DNA of 64,000 nucleotides from Vogesella oryzae (GCF_902829295.1 NZ_CADEPL010000056.1:1-64000), one strand, 5' to 3'; numbered from the stretch's first letter, positions 15,981 through 25,170 are shown. The notes: generated by a model from the letters alone, not told the origin. Program-made: numbers and translations.

Positions 15981-16616
15981 ATGATTGCCGAATCCACGCT
16001 GCTGCTGTTCCTGATGACCGTGCTGCTGCTGTTCCTGTCGCCGGGGCCGAACATGGCCTTCCTGCTGTCGCACAGCACCGTGATGGGGCCGCGTGGCGGT
16101 TACGCGGTAGCGCTGGGCATTGCGCTGGCCGACCTGGTGCTGACCGTGCTCACCGCCAGCGGCATCACCGCCATGTTGGCCGCCTGGCCGCCGATGTTCG
16201 ATCTGTTGCGCCTTGGCGGGGCGCTGTATCTGGGCTGGATGGCGTGGCAGGCGTGGCGCAGCGGTGGCATGGCTGCACTGGCGCAGGCACCGCAGCGCAG
16301 CCATCGCCAGATTGTGCGCATGGCGATGCTCAATAGCCTGCTCAACCCCAAGGCGCTGCTGTTCTTCATGGTGTTTCTGCCGCAGTTTGTCGATACCGCG
16401 CGCGGTGCGGTGGCGCAGCAGGTGCTGCTGCTGGGGGCGTTGCTGGCGCTGGTCGGGCTGGGGTTCAACTTTGTGCTGGCGCATGGCAGCGGAGTGATCG
16501 GCCGTCAGCTGGCGCGGGCGCCGCAATTTGCCCGCTGGCAGGGGCGGGCGCTGGCGCTGGTGTTGCTGGGCCTGGCGCTGCGCTTGCTGCTGTTGCAGCG
16601 GCCAACGGCGCAGTAG
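15981..16616 (+). CDS. LysE/RhtB-family amino acid exporter
   Basis: The 211-residue protein has the LysE superfamily pattern of about six membrane segments, with the conserved opening LLLFLSPGPNMAFLLSHSTV and ALGIALADLVLTVL, then LRLGGALYLGWMAWQAWRS and the second conserved block LLNPKALLFFMVFLPQFVD. Members export amino acids or related metabolites across the inner membrane. The substrate cannot be told from sequence. ATG 15981 is selected because the first membrane segment starts right after it; a longer open frame upstream lacks similarity and covers the ridA terminator. It converges with sstT. Confidence 0.9.
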   Translation: MIAESTLLLFLMTVLLLFLSPGPNMAFLLSHSTVMGPRGGYAVALGIALADLVLTVLTASGITAMLAAWPPMFDLLRLGGALYLGWMAWQAWRSGGMAALAQAPQRSHRQIVRMAMLNSLLNPKALLFFMVFLPQFVDTARGAVAQQVLLLGALLALVGLGFNFVLAHGSGVIGRQLARAPQFARWQGRALALVLLGLALRLLLLQRPTAQ

Positions 16617-16629
16617 CCGGTAGCACCGA

Positions 16630-16661
16630 TAAAAAAAGCACCCCGCATGGGGTGCTTTTTT
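16630..16661. terminator. Bidirectional terminator between the LysE-type gene and sstT
   Basis: A perfect 13 bp stem (AAAAAAGCACCCC paired with GGGGTGCTTTTTT) with a GCAT loop has T runs on both strands and lies between two convergent genes. Confidence 0.95.
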
Positions 16662-16679
16662 CGTGCCGGCGGCGGGCGA

Positions 16680-17930
16680 TCAGATTTCGTTGCTCGCCAG
16701 CTGCGGAACTTCTTCGCTGACATCGCCGGCGGCGATGCAGGCAGCGGCGGTGAACAGCACGTCGGTGGAGCTGTTGAGCGCGGTTTCGGCGGAATCCTGC
16801 ACCACGCCGATGATGAAGCCGACAGCAACGACCTGCATCGCCACGTCGTTGCTGATGCCGAACAGGCTGCAGGCCATCGGGATCAGCAGCAGCGAACCAC
16901 CGGCTACGCCGGAGGCACCGCAGGCGGCGACGGCGGACAGCACCGACAGCAGCAGCGCGGTCGGCATGTCCACGTGGATGCCCAGGGTGTGTACCGCGGC
17001 CAGGCTCAGCACCGAGATGGTGATGGCGGCACCGGCCATATTGATGGTGGCGCCCAGCGGGATCGACACCGCGTAGGTATCCTCGTTCAGCCCCAGCTTC
17101 TTGCACAGGTTCATGTTCACCGGGATGTTGGCCGCCGAGCTGCGGGTGAAGAAGGCGGTGACACCGCTTTCACGCAGGCAGGTCAGCACTAACGGGTACG
17201 GGTTGCGGCGGATGGTCAGGCCGACGATCAGCGGGTTCACCACCAGCGCGATAACCAGCATGGCGCCTACCAGTACCAGCAGCAGCTGGCTGTAACCCAG
17301 CAGCGAGGACAGGCCGGTGGTGGCCACCGATTCGGCCACCAGACCGAACACGCCCACCGGCGCGAAACGGATGATCACGCTGACAATGCGCGATACGCCG
17401 TCGGCCAGCTCGTTCAGCAGCAGTTTGGTGCTGTCGCTGGCGTGATGCAGCGCCATGCCCAGCGCTACGGCCCAGGTCAGGATGCCGATGTAGTTGCCTG
17501 TGGCAATGGCATTGATCGGGTTGTCCACGATCTGGAATACCAGGTTGTTCAGCACCTGGCCAATGCCGGCCGGCGGGGTGGTGCCGGTGGCGGCGGCGAC
17601 CAGGGTCAGCCGGGTCGGGAAGGCAAAGCTGGCCAGCACGCCGGTGACGGCGGCCAGGAAGGTGCCCAGCAGGTACAGGGTCAGCACCGGGCGCATATTG
17701 GTCTGCACGCCCTTTTTCTTGTTGGCGATGGCGCTGGCAACCAGCACGAACACCAGTACCGGCGCCACGGCCTTCAGCCCTTTGACGAACAGGCTGCCCA
17801 GAAAGGTTAGCGACTTGGCGGTGTCGGGGGAGAAGCTGGCCAGAGCGATACCGGCCAGCATGCCGATCATGATCTGCAGCACGATGCTGCCGTTCATGAT
17901 TTTGCTGAGAAGGGTTGGGTTCTGCTGCAT
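16680..17930 (-). CDS. sstT: Serine/threonine:sodium symporter
   Basis: This 416-residue DAACS-family (dicarboxylate/amino acid:cation symporter) protein is close in length to E. coli SstT (414). Conserved parts include [36 protein letters not shown], and the transport-core blocks [34 protein letters not shown] and [17 protein letters not shown]. It imports serine and threonine with Na+. It is monocistronic, ending at a shared terminator. The start at 17930 ([17 protein letters not shown]) matches family length. The window-wide word occurs reversed at 17127. Confidence 0.93.
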   Translation of the reverse strand: MQQNPTLLSKIMNGSIVLQIMIGMLAGIALASFSPDTAKSLTFLGSLFVKGLKAVAPVLVFVLVASAIANKKKGVQTNMRPVLTLYLLGTFLAAVTGVLASFAFPTRLTLVAAATGTTPPAGIGQVLNNLVFQIVDNPINAIATGNYIGILTWAVALGMALHHASDSTKLLLNELADGVSRIVSVIIRFAPVGVFGLVAESVATTGLSSLLGYSQLLLVLVGAMLVIALVVNPLIVGLTIRRNPYPLVLTCLRESGVTAFFTRSSAANIPVNMNLCKKLGLNEDTYAVSIPLGATINMAGAAITISVLSLAAVHTLGIHVDMPTALLLSVLSAVAACGASGVAGGSLLLIPMACSLFGISNDVAMQVVAVGFIIGVVQDSAETALNSSTDVLFTAAACIAAGDVSEEVPQLASNEI

Positions 17931-17990
17931 ATCGGTTCCACGTTACTGTCGTTATTGGTTTGATGCCTGCGCCCGGCGCATGACAGGACG

Positions 17991-18003
17991 GTTGGCGGCC
18001 AAC
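17991..18003. repeat. Palindromic copy of the window-wide word
   Basis: GTTGGCGGCCAAC contains GCGGCCAAC and reads nearly the same on the other strand, so two copies are effectively overlapped. Confidence 0.8.
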
Positions 18004-18080
18004 CTGGTGACAGTCCGGAAACAGCAGAACAATCAACGGGGTATGGCCAATCGACTCCATCCGGCGCGCAGTGTAACAAA

Positions 18081-18148
18081 GTTTTTATGGTGACAGAATC
18101 CAGTATCCAATCTTGCGTAACTGTCACCATTGTTGGCGCCATAAAAAC
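18081..18148. promoter_or_regulatory. Nested inverted repeat, possible operator or hairpin
   Basis: ATGGTGACAG (18087-18096) and CTGTCACCAT (18121-18130) are a perfect 10 bp inverted repeat 24 bases apart. Just outside, GTTTTTAT (18081-18088) and ATAAAAAC (18141-18148) are also complementary, with ten unpaired bases on one side. This could be two operator half-sites or an RNA hairpin. The regulator is unknown. Confidence 0.5.
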
Positions 18149-18236
18149 AATCTGTTTGCATGGCGCTGCTTTATTGCACCGCGGATGGCATGGCTTAATG
18201 ACAGTATCGATTGCAGTCCAGCACAAGGAGTGAGGC

Positions 18237-19082
18237 ATGACAGCCAGCTTTGATTACCGCATCGTCAACGTGTTTGCCGAGAGCCGTTTCGGCGGCAACC
18301 CGCTGGCGGTATTTACCGATGCCTGTGGCCTGGGCGACGAGGATATGCAGCTGATCGCGCGCCAGTTCAATCTGTCGGAGACGGTGTTCCTGCTGCCGGG
18401 GGACGCCGAGGCGGTGGCCAGCCTGCGCATCTTCACCCCCAGTTACGAGCTGCCGTTTGCCGGCCATCCCACCATTGGCAGCGCCGCGGTGCTGCACGCG
18501 CTGCATGGGCTGGATGAGCGTTTCACCCTGCGCACCAGCGCCGGCTTGATTCCGATCCGCCTGCAGGATGGTGTGTTCCGCCTCACCGCGGTGGCCGCCA
18601 CACAGCGTACGGCCAACCTTGCCGCCGCGGAGGCTGCCGCCATGCTGGGCATTGGCGCGGAAGACATCGCCGCCGAGCCGGTGTGGGTGAATGCCGGCAG
18701 CGAGCAGCTGTTGATCCGCGCTGCCAGCCGTGCGGCGGTGCTGGCGGCCAAACCGCAGCATGAATTGTTTGTGCGTCATGCCACCTTGCGTCCCGGGCGC
18801 AGCATCGCCTACCTGTGGCATGAGGCTGCTGGCGTGGCCACCGTGCGGCTGTTCTTCGAGCAGCAAGGCGCAGTGATCGAGGATCCGGGCACCGGCAGCG
18901 CCTGCGCCAACCTCGGCGGCTGGTGTGCGCTCAACGGGCTGGCGCCGCTGTCGTGGCGCATCGAGCAGGGCGCGGTGATCCAGCGTCCCAACGTGCTGTA
19001 TCTGGATGTCGATGCGGCCGGTGGCGTGCAAGTGGGTGGCAAGGTGCAGCAGTTGGGCGTGGGGCAGTTCAGCTTGCCGTAG
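18237..19082 (+). CDS. PhzF-family isomerase/epimerase-like protein
   Basis: The 281-residue product has the PhzF/YddE fold markers: IVNVFAESRFGGNPLAVF at the N-terminus, QFNLSETVFL with the conserved Glu at about residue 45, the FAGHPTIGSAAVL block (about 77-90) and EDPGTGSACANLGGW (about 215-230), which mirrors it in the second half. PhzF itself isomerises a phenazine precursor, but most family members have unknown substrates. No other phenazine genes are present, so a phenazine role is not supported. It is followed 24 bases later by a hairpin made of the window-wide word. Confidence 0.88.
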   Translation: MTASFDYRIVNVFAESRFGGNPLAVFTDACGLGDEDMQLIARQFNLSETVFLLPGDAEAVASLRIFTPSYELPFAGHPTIGSAAVLHALHGLDERFTLRTSAGLIPIRLQDGVFRLTAVAATQRTANLAAAEAAAMLGIGAEDIAAEPVWVNAGSEQLLIRAASRAAVLAAKPQHELFVRHATLRPGRSIAYLWHEAAGVATVRLFFEQQGAVIEDPGTGSACANLGGWCALNGLAPLSWRIEQGAVIQRPNVLYLDVDAAGGVQVGGKVQQLGVGQFSLP

Positions 19083-19105
19083 CCGCGGGCTGTTGCCACT
19101 ATCAA

Positions 19106-19130
19106 GGCGGCCATGTTGGCCGCCATTTTT
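19106..19130 (+). terminator. Terminator built from a paired uptake-like word, after the PhzF-family gene
   Basis: GGCGGCCA and TGGCCGCC pair (8 bp) around a TGT loop and are followed by ATTTTT. The right arm contains GTTGGCCGC at 19115-19123. Stem plus T run makes this a plausible Rho-independent terminator. Confidence 0.75.
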
Positions 19131-19146
19131 ATTGCGAGGAACAGCC

Positions 19147-19890
19147 ATGCTGCCAGATCGTTTTGCGGTCTTGTCCGACATCCACGGCAACCTGCCGGCG
19201 CTGCAGGCGGTGCTGGCCGATATGCGCGGCCGCGGCGTCAGCCAGGCGGTCAACCTCGGCGACATCCTCTCCGGTCCGTTGTGGCCGGCGGAAACGGCCG
19301 AGCTGCTGATGGGGCTGAAGCTGCCCTCCATTGCCGGCAATCACGAGCGCCAGTTGCTGGCCTGTGCCGATCGCCCGGGCGGACCGTCCGACCAGTACGC
19401 CTATGAGCACACCACCGCGACCCAGCGCGCCTGGCTGGCTGCGCTGCCGCCAGGGGGGCAGCTGGGCGAGGTGCAACTGACGCACGGCAGCCCGCAATCG
19501 GACCTGCAGTATCTGCTGGACGATATTGTTGCGGCCAACCTGGTGCCGGCCAGTCCGCAGACAGTGGCGGCAAGGCTGGGGCCGACGGCGGCGACGCTGG
19601 TGTTGTGTGGCCACAGCCACCTGCCGCGCTTGCTGCAATTGCCGGATGGACCGTTGCTGCTGAATCCGGGCAGCGTCGGTCTGCCGGCGTACGACGACAG
19701 CGACGGTGGCTACCACCGGGTGCAGACAGGTGCTCCGCACGCCAGTTACGCCATCGTCGAGCGGCTGGCCACCGGTTGGCAGCTGCAGCTGTTGCGCGTG
19801 CAGTACAACTGGCAGGCGGCAGCAGCGCAGGCGGCACGCAATGGCCGGCCGGACTGGGCGCAGTGGCTGCAAAGCGGCGTGGTGGCGTAG
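19147..19890 (+). CDS. Calcineurin-like metallophosphoesterase
   Basis: The 247-residue protein has the metal-binding motifs of the family in order: SDIHGN (about residue 10), GDILSGPLWP (about 39), GNHE (about 63), and CGHSHLP (about 155). These ligate two metals for phosphoester hydrolysis. It resembles the YfcE/MPE group of small bacterial phosphodiesterases; the natural substrate is unknown. The ATG at 19147 is used because the conserved core starts right after it and a GAGGA ribosome site precedes it; an upstream start would overlap the PhzF-family gene. A copy of the window-wide word lies at 19531. Confidence 0.9.
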   Translation: MLPDRFAVLSDIHGNLPALQAVLADMRGRGVSQAVNLGDILSGPLWPAETAELLMGLKLPSIAGNHERQLLACADRPGGPSDQYAYEHTTATQRAWLAALPPGGQLGEVQLTHGSPQSDLQYLLDDIVAANLVPASPQTVAARLGPTAATLVLCGHSHLPRLLQLPDGPLLLNPGSVGLPAYDDSDGGYHRVQTGAPHASYAIVERLATGWQLQLLRVQYNWQAAAAQAARNGRPDWAQWLQSGVVA

Positions 19891-20016
19891 CGGGGCGTTG
19901 ACGCTGGCGCAAGTGACTGATAATTTTGCGCAATACGGCTAGAGCCGTAGCACCAAACTGGCGTTTGAAAAGGCATGAGGGGTGCCCGCGCCAGACACAA
20001 TACGAGGGAGATACAC

Positions 20017-20448
20017 ATGAAAGCACTGGTAAAACTGGCGGCGGTGAGTGCACTGGCCCTGTCGGCACAGGCTGCACTGGCGTTAAGCGCCGGCGGTACC
20101 TGGAAGACCATCGACGACGAGAGCCATCAGGCCAAGTCGCTGGTGGAAATCAGCGAGGCCGCCAACGGCGAGCTGACCGGCAAGGTCGTGAAACTGTTCA
20201 ATAATCCGGATGCGGTATGCGACAAGTGCGACGGCGCACTGAAAGGCAAACCGATCGTCGGCCTGACCATCATCACCGGCCTGAAAAAAGACGGCGAGGC
20301 CTGGGAAAACGGCAAGATTCTCGATCCGAAATCCGGCAAGGTGTACAGCGCCAAGGCCAAGCTGGTCGATGGCGGCAAGAAGCTGGAAGTGCGCGGCTTC
20401 CTCGGCTTCTCGCTGCTGGGGCGCACCCAGGTGTGGGAACGCCAGTAA
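20017..20448 (+). CDS. DUF2147-type secreted protein
   Basis: This 143-residue protein has an N-terminal Sec signal peptide (MKALVKLAAVSALALSAQAALA, cleavage about residue 22), then a beta-rich domain: GTWKTIDDESHQAKSLVEIS, ELTGKVVKLF, CDKCDGALKGKPIVGLTI and GKILDPKSGKVYSAKAKL, ending FLGFSLLGRTQVWER. That pattern matches the DUF2147 family, periplasmic proteins of unknown function found widely in proteobacteria. A CxxC pair is visible. GGGAG lies upstream of ATG 20017. It is monocistronic, bounded by the phosphoesterase gene and a palindromic word copy. Confidence 0.88.
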   Translation: MKALVKLAAVSALALSAQAALALSAGGTWKTIDDESHQAKSLVEISEAANGELTGKVVKLFNNPDAVCDKCDGALKGKPIVGLTIITGLKKDGEAWENGKILDPKSGKVYSAKAKLVDGGKKLEVRGFLGFSLLGRTQVWERQ

Positions 20449-20460
20449 TCGCGTGCTGAG

Positions 20461-20476
20461 GTTGGCCGCGGCCAAC
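20461..20476. repeat. Perfect palindrome of two overlapping word copies
   Basis: GTTGGCCGCGGCCAAC is a 16 bp perfect palindrome, 12 bases after the stop of the DUF2147 gene; two copies of the word overlap by two bases. Confidence 0.95.
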
Positions 20477-20488
20477 CTTGACGCTTGC

Positions 20489-20514
20489 AACGGGACGGCA
20501 GCTGCCGTCCCGTT
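20489..20514. terminator. 26 bp perfect palindrome, possible terminator
   Basis: AACGGGACGGCAG is followed at once by its exact complement, then GTGCTTTC. With a zero-base nominal loop and only a weak T tract it may be a terminator for the DUF2147 gene or a protein-binding palindrome. Confidence 0.55.
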
Positions 20515-20591
20515 GTGCTTTCTGCCGACACCAGTGGCGGTAGCCGGTGCGAGCAAAAGATCGCGGCGCGGTTCTTGGGTACAATCGTGGC

Positions 20592-22640
20592 ATGAACCAT
20601 CCCGTCGACATCGCCAGCCAGCCGCCAGCGGCGCCGGCCGCCACCGCCAAGAAACTGGAGAAGCTGGGCATCCGCCGCCGCTTCGATCTGGTGCTGCACC
20701 TGCCGCTGCGTTACGAAGACGAAACCCACCTCTACCCCATCGCGCAGGCACCGTATGGCCAGGCAGTGCTGGTGGAAGGCGAGGTGAGCAAGTGCGAGGT
20801 GCAGTTCCGCCCGCGGCGCCAGCTGGTGGCGCAGATCGAGGACAAGTCCGGCAAGCTGGTACTGCGCTTCATTCATTTCTACCCCAATACCCAGCAGGCA
20901 CTGGCCGTCGGGAGTCGCGTGCGCGCACTGGGCGAGATCCGCCGTGGTTTCTTTGGCGACGAGATGGTGCACCCCAAGCTGCGCAGCGTGCGCGAGGGCG
21001 ATGCGCTGGCCGACAGCCTCACCCCGGTATACCCGACGGTAAACGGCCTGACCCAGCCGGTGCTGCGCAAGCTGATCCACGCCGAGCTGAAAACCCTGCC
21101 GCTGCCGGAAACGCTGCCGGACGAGGTGCGCCGCAGCCACGGACTGATGCCGTTTGCCGACGCGGTGCAACTGCTGCACAAGCCGGGGCCGGAGTATTCC
21201 GCCACCCAGCTGACCGACGGCAATCTGCCGGCCTGGCAGCGCTTGAAGTTCGATGAGCTGCTGGCGCAGCAGCTGTCGATGCGGCTGGCCTACCGTGCGC
21301 GGCGAGAAGGCACTGCGCCGGTGATCCAGGGCGACGGCAGCCTGCGCGGCCAACTGGCGGCCAGCCTGCCGTTCGCACTGACCGGTGCGCAGCAGAAAGT
21401 GCTGGCCGAGATCACCGCCGACCTGGCGCTGCCGCACCCGATGAACCGCCTGCTACAGGGCGATGTCGGCAGCGGCAAGACTATCGTGGCGGCGATGAGC
21501 GCGCTGGCGGCGATCGAGGCCGGCTTCCAGGTGGCGCTGATGGCGCCGACCGAAATCCTGGCCGAACAGCATTATCTGAAACTGTCGGCGTGGATGGCGC
21601 CGCTGGGCATCGAGGTGGCCTGGCTGTCCGGCAGCCTGCGCAAGAAGGCGCGCGGCGAGATGGCGGCCAGCATTGCCAGCGGCAGTGCGCGGCTGGCCGT
21701 CGGCACCCACGCGCTGTTCCAGGATGACGTCAACTTCGAGCGGCTGGGGCTGGTGATCGTCGACGAGCAGCACCGCTTCGGCGTCGGCCAGCGGCTGGCG
21801 CTGCAGCAGAAGGGCGCCGAACCGCACCAGCTGATGATGTCGGCGACACCGATTCCGCGCACATTGGCAATGAGTTTCTACGCCGACCTGGACGTGTCGG
21901 TGATCGACGAGCTGCCGCCGGGACGTACCCCCATCGTCACCAAGCTGATCAGCGCCGAACGCCGCGATGCGGTAGTGGCCTATGTCAACAAGACCTGCGG
22001 CGAAGGCAACCAGGTGTACTGGGTGTGTCCGCTGATCGAGGAGTCGGAGGCGCTGCAACTGCAGACTGCAGTGGATACCCATGTGGTGTTGCAGCAGGAT
22101 CTGCCGCAGTGGGGCATCGGCCTGGTGCACGGCCGCATGAAGGCGGCGGAGAAGGCGGCGGTGATGGCGCAGTTCGCCGCCGGTGAGCTGCATATCCTGG
22201 TGGCGACCACGGTGATCGAAGTAGGGGTCGACGTGCCCAATGCCAGCCTGATGGTGATCGAGCACGCCGAACGCATGGGGTTGGCACAATTGCACCAGCT
22301 ACGTGGCCGGGTTGGCCGCGGCGCCGCCAAGTCCACCTGCGTGCTGTTGTTTGAGACGCCGCTGTCGGAGCTGGCCAAGGCGCGACTGAAGGTGATCTAC
22401 GAGAATACCGATGGCTTCGAGATCGCGCGGCAGGATCTGAACATCCGCGGCCCGGGCGAGTTTCTCGGTGCCCGGCAGAGCGGGTTGCCGATGCTGCGCT
22501 TTGCCGACCTGGAGGCGGATATCGAGCTGCTGGAAGCCGCCCGTCAGCTGGCGCCGCAGCTGCTGCAACGTTGGCCGCAATATGCCAACGCCCACCTGGT
22601 ACGCTGGCTGGCCGGACGCGAGCATTTCCTCAAGGCCTAG
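20592..22640 (+). CDS. recG: ATP-dependent DNA helicase RecG
   Basis: The 682-residue protein has the N-terminal wedge/OB domain (LGIRRRFDLVLHLPLRYED) and superfamily 2 helicase motifs: Walker A LLQGDVGSGKTIVAAMSAL (about residue 290), APTEILAEQH, DEQHRFGVGQR (Walker B, DEQH), MSATPIPRTLAM, and motifs V-VI (ATTVIEVGVDVPNAS, HQLRGRVGRG). RecG remodels stalled replication forks and Holliday junctions. Length matches the family when started at ATG 20592. The frame is open 15 codons further up. The window-wide word occurs reversed at 22311 and 22570. Confidence 0.97.
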   Translation: MNHPVDIASQPPAAPAATAKKLEKLGIRRRFDLVLHLPLRYEDETHLYPIAQAPYGQAVLVEGEVSKCEVQFRPRRQLVAQIEDKSGKLVLRFIHFYPNTQQALAVGSRVRALGEIRRGFFGDEMVHPKLRSVREGDALADSLTPVYPTVNGLTQPVLRKLIHAELKTLPLPETLPDEVRRSHGLMPFADAVQLLHKPGPEYSATQLTDGNLPAWQRLKFDELLAQQLSMRLAYRARREGTAPVIQGDGSLRGQLAASLPFALTGAQQKVLAEITADLALPHPMNRLLQGDVGSGKTIVAAMSALAAIEAGFQVALMAPTEILAEQHYLKLSAWMAPLGIEVAWLSGSLRKKARGEMAASIASGSARLAVGTHALFQDDVNFERLGLVIVDEQHRFGVGQRLALQQKGAEPHQLMMSATPIPRTLAMSFYADLDVSVIDELPPGRTPIVTKLISAERRDAVVAYVNKTCGEGNQVYWVCPLIEESEALQLQTAVDTHVVLQQDLPQWGIGLVHGRMKAAEKAAVMAQFAAGELHILVATTVIEVGVDVPNASLMVIEHAERMGLAQLHQLRGRVGRGAAKSTCVLLFETPLSELAKARLKVIYENTDGFEIARQDLNIRGPGEFLGARQSGLPMLRFADLEADIELLEAARQLAPQLLQRWPQYANAHLVRWLAGREHFLKA

Positions 22641-22647
22641 CCACGGC

Positions 22648-22665
22648 GGCCGCGGTGCGGCCAAC
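22648..22665. repeat. Paired word copy after recG
   Basis: GGCCGC and GCGGCC pair around a GGT loop; the right arm is the full TGCGGCCAACCTT. It lies between the recG stop and the recG/pit terminator. Confidence 0.8.
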
Positions 22666-22676
22666 CTTCCGGCATG

Positions 22677-22706
22677 AAAAAAGGGCTGCCAGCAGGCAGC
22701 CCTTGT
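22677..22706. terminator. Bidirectional terminator between recG and pit
   Basis: AAGGGCTGCC and GGCAGCCCTT form a perfect 10 bp stem with an AGCA loop; an A run on the left acts as the T run for the minus-strand pit gene. It lies between convergent genes. Confidence 0.85.
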
Positions 22707-22723
22707 CATGTACGGATCAGCGA

Positions 22724-24172
22724 TCAGGCAATCAGTTTGATACCGCAGTAATACATGCCCAGCGCCAGGCACAGGCTGGCCGGCAGGGTCAGGATCCAGG
22801 TCAGGGCGATGGTTTTCACCGTCGAGAAGTGGATGCCGGCGCGGTTGACCAGCATGGTGCCGGCGACGGCGCTGGACAGGATCTGGGTGGTGGACACCGG
22901 TGCGCCGATCAGACTGGCCAGGCCAATGGAGGCGGCCGACATGGTCTGTGCGGCCATCCCCTGAGCGTAGGTCATGTCCTGCTTGCCGATCTTCTCGCCA
23001 ATGGTGTGTACCACGCGCTTCCAGCCCACCATGGTGCCCATGCCGATGGCCAGTGCCACGGCGATGATGACCCAGGTCGGTGCGTATTCGGTCAGGTTGC
23101 TCAGGTCCTTCTGCATGCCCTTGAGCTGCTTCTGGTCAACTTCGCTGATGCCTGGCACCTTGGCGATCTTCTTGGCGGCATCGGCCAGGCAGATCAGCTG
23201 GGTGCGGGTGCTGCTGCGGGCGTTTTCCGGCAGCTGGTCCAGCGACTTGGCATCGCCGATGGCGGAGAGCAGGGCGCCGCTTTCGTCGACGACCTTGCTT
23301 ACCTCGCAGGTGTGGTTGCCACCGGCCGGGTACTTGGCATCGATAATGGCCTGATTGCGCTGGTACATCTCTTTCAGTTGTACCACGGCGATCTTGGTGT
23401 GCTCGATCTGCAGCGGCTCGGCGTCCAGGTTCACCACAAACTGGGCCGGAGCCAGGGCGATCAGCACCAGCATGACCATGCCGACACCTTTCTGGCCGTC
23501 ATTGGAGCCGTGGGTGAAGCTCATGCCCATCGACGACACGATCAGCATGAAGCGCGCCCAGAACGGAGGGTGCTTGCGGCCTTCGATCTGCTGGCGCTGG
23601 AACGGCGACTTGTGGATGTTGCTCAGCGGGCGGATTTTCAGCAGTGCGTACAGCATCAGGCCGGCCAGGCCAGCGCCGAAGATCGGCGATACCAGCAGCG
23701 ACATGAACACGTCGAGAGCCTTGCCCCAGTTGATACCGTTGGCGATGGAATCACCGGTGAGCAGGGCGTTGCCGATGCCGACACCCAGGATGGAACCGAT
23801 CAGCGTGTGCGAGCTGGAGGCCGGAATGCCGAAATACCAGGTGCCCAGGTTCCACAGGATGGCGGAGGCGAACAGCGAGAACACCATCACCATGCCTTGT
23901 GCCGACTGGATATGCAGCAGCATCTCGGTAGGAATCAGGTTGACGATGGCGTAGGCCACGGCCAGACCGCCAAAGAACACACCCAGGAAGTTGAAGAAGC
24001 CGGACATCAGTACGGCGGTCTGCGGCTTCATGGATTGGGTGTAGATGACGGTGGCCACTGCGTTGGCTGTGTCGTGGAAACCGTTGATGAATTCGAAGGC
24101 CAGTACGAAGCCGACGGAAAGGACCAGTGCGACAGCAAGCGAGGTGTCGAGGCCCGAGAGCAATTCCAGCAT
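22724..24172 (-). CDS. pit: Low-affinity inorganic phosphate transporter (PiT family)
   Basis: The 482-residue protein has the two PiT signature repeats: FINGFHDTANAVATVIYT near residue 30 and MSFTHGSNDGQKGVGM in the second half, with about ten membrane segments and the NLGTWYFGIPASSSHTLIGS block. It takes up phosphate as a metal complex driven by the proton gradient. The start at 24172 (MLELLSGLDTS) aligns with E. coli PitA (MLHLFAGLD); a frame open 17 codons upstream is less likely. It sits beside the high-affinity pst operon, so both phosphate uptake systems are adjacent. Confidence 0.93.
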   Translation of the reverse strand: MLELLSGLDTSLAVALVLSVGFVLAFEFINGFHDTANAVATVIYTQSMKPQTAVLMSGFFNFLGVFFGGLAVAYAIVNLIPTEMLLHIQSAQGMVMVFSLFASAILWNLGTWYFGIPASSSHTLIGSILGVGIGNALLTGDSIANGINWGKALDVFMSLLVSPIFGAGLAGLMLYALLKIRPLSNIHKSPFQRQQIEGRKHPPFWARFMLIVSSMGMSFTHGSNDGQKGVGMVMLVLIALAPAQFVVNLDAEPLQIEHTKIAVVQLKEMYQRNQAIIDAKYPAGGNHTCEVSKVVDESGALLSAIGDAKSLDQLPENARSSTRTQLICLADAAKKIAKVPGISEVDQKQLKGMQKDLSNLTEYAPTWVIIAVALAIGMGTMVGWKRVVHTIGEKIGKQDMTYAQGMAAQTMSAASIGLASLIGAPVSTTQILSSAVAGTMLVNRAGIHFSTVKTIALTWILTLPASLCLALGMYYCGIKLIA

Positions 24173-24339
24173 GATTTTGGCTGTGGTTATTGGGGAAAGG
24201 CGGGATTCTTGGGGCTGTAACATGACACGTCAAGAGTCTGTAATAAACTTTTTGACGGCGGTCGGCTTCTGGTGTCAAAAGCAGGTGTTTTACTTGACAA
24301 CAGGGTATTTGTTTGTGTGCTAGGTATTTGATGTAGAAA

Positions 24340-24375
24340 AGAAAAAGCTCTTACGGCGTAAACCGTAAGAGCTTT
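24340..24375 (-). terminator. Terminator of the pst operon
   Basis: AAAGCTCTTACGG and CCGTAAGAGCTTT form a perfect 13 bp stem with a 6-base loop. On the minus strand it is followed by TTCTTTTC, 18 bases after the pstB stop. The rest of the 220-base gap up to pit shows nothing further that I can call. Confidence 0.92.
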
Positions 24376-24392
24376 GTAATATAACTGTAATA

Positions 24393-25157
24393 TTAGCCGA
24401 ATTTACCGGTGATGTAGTCTTCGGTTTCCTTGCGCTTCGGTGCGGTAAAGATGCTGTCGGTATCGCCGAATTCCATCAGCTCGCCCAGATACATGTAGGC
24501 CGTGTAGTCGGAAACCCGGGCGGCCTGCTGCATGTTGTGGGTCACGATGGCGATGGTGTAATCCTCTTTCAGTTCATGGATCAGCTCTTCGATGTGCCCG
24601 GTGGAGATCGGATCCAGTGCCGAGGTCGGTTCGTCCAGCAGCAGCACTTCCGGGCGGGTGGCGACGGCACGGGCAATGCACAGGCGCTGTTGCTGGCCAC
24701 CGGACAGCGAGTTACCAGACTGCTTGAGTTTGTCCTTAACTTCGCCCCACAGTGCGGCCTTGCGCAAGGCCCACTCCACGCGGTCATCCATTTCGGCGCG
24801 GTTCAGGTTCTCGTACAGCTTTACGCCAAAAGTGATGTTGTCGTAGATCGACATCGGGAACGGGGTCGGCTTCTGGAACACCATGCCGACTTTGGCGCGC
24901 AGCATGTTCACGTCCACATTGCGTGCCAGCAGATTGTTACCGTCAAACAGGATTTCGCCTTCGGCGCGCATGCCCGGATACAGTTCGAACATGCGGTTGA
25001 ATGTGCGCAGCAGGGTGGATTTACCGCAACCGGACGGGCCGATGAAGGCCGTAACCTTGCCGGTAGGAATGGCGAGGTTGATGTTCTTCAGCGCGTGAAA
25101 CTTGCCGTAGTAGAAGTTCAGGTTGTTTACCTGGAGCTTGATATCGTTAGTGGTCAT
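24393..25157 (-). CDS. pstB: Phosphate ABC transporter ATP-binding protein
   Basis: The 254-residue ATPase has Walker [14 protein letters not shown] (about residue 40), the ABC signature [15 protein letters not shown] (about 148), Walker [14 protein letters not shown] and the switch His in IAIVTHNM. PstB energises high-affinity phosphate import through PstC/PstA. The start at 25157 ([18 protein letters not shown]) fits the family; upstream codons in frame overlap pstA. Gene order is S-C-A-B with a 13-base gap from pstA. No phoU follows, unlike in E. coli. Confidence 0.97.
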   Translation of the reverse strand: MTTNDIKLQVNNLNFYYGKFHALKNINLAIPTGKVTAFIGPSGCGKSTLLRTFNRMFELYPGMRAEGEILFDGNNLLARNVDVNMLRAKVGMVFQKPTPFPMSIYDNITFGVKLYENLNRAEMDDRVEWALRKAALWGEVKDKLKQSGNSLSGGQQQRLCIARAVATRPEVLLLDEPTSALDPISTGHIEELIHELKEDYTIAIVTHNMQQAARVSDYTAYMYLGELMEFGDTDSIFTAPKRKETEDYITGKFG

Positions 25158-25170
25158 GAGGCGCCAAACC

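Larger units (their letters stand above)
17931..18236. other. Divergent intergenic region between sstT and the PhzF-family gene
   Basis: This 306-base gap must hold the divergent promoters of both genes. It contains a palindromic word copy at 17991-18003 and a large inverted repeat at 18081-18148. I see no convincing gene, and no clear -35/-10 pair that I would commit to. Confidence 0.7.

Noticed and set aside
18237-19082. Phenazine biosynthesis based on the PhzF-family gene
   Set aside because: No other phz genes are nearby and the family is broad with mostly unknown substrates.
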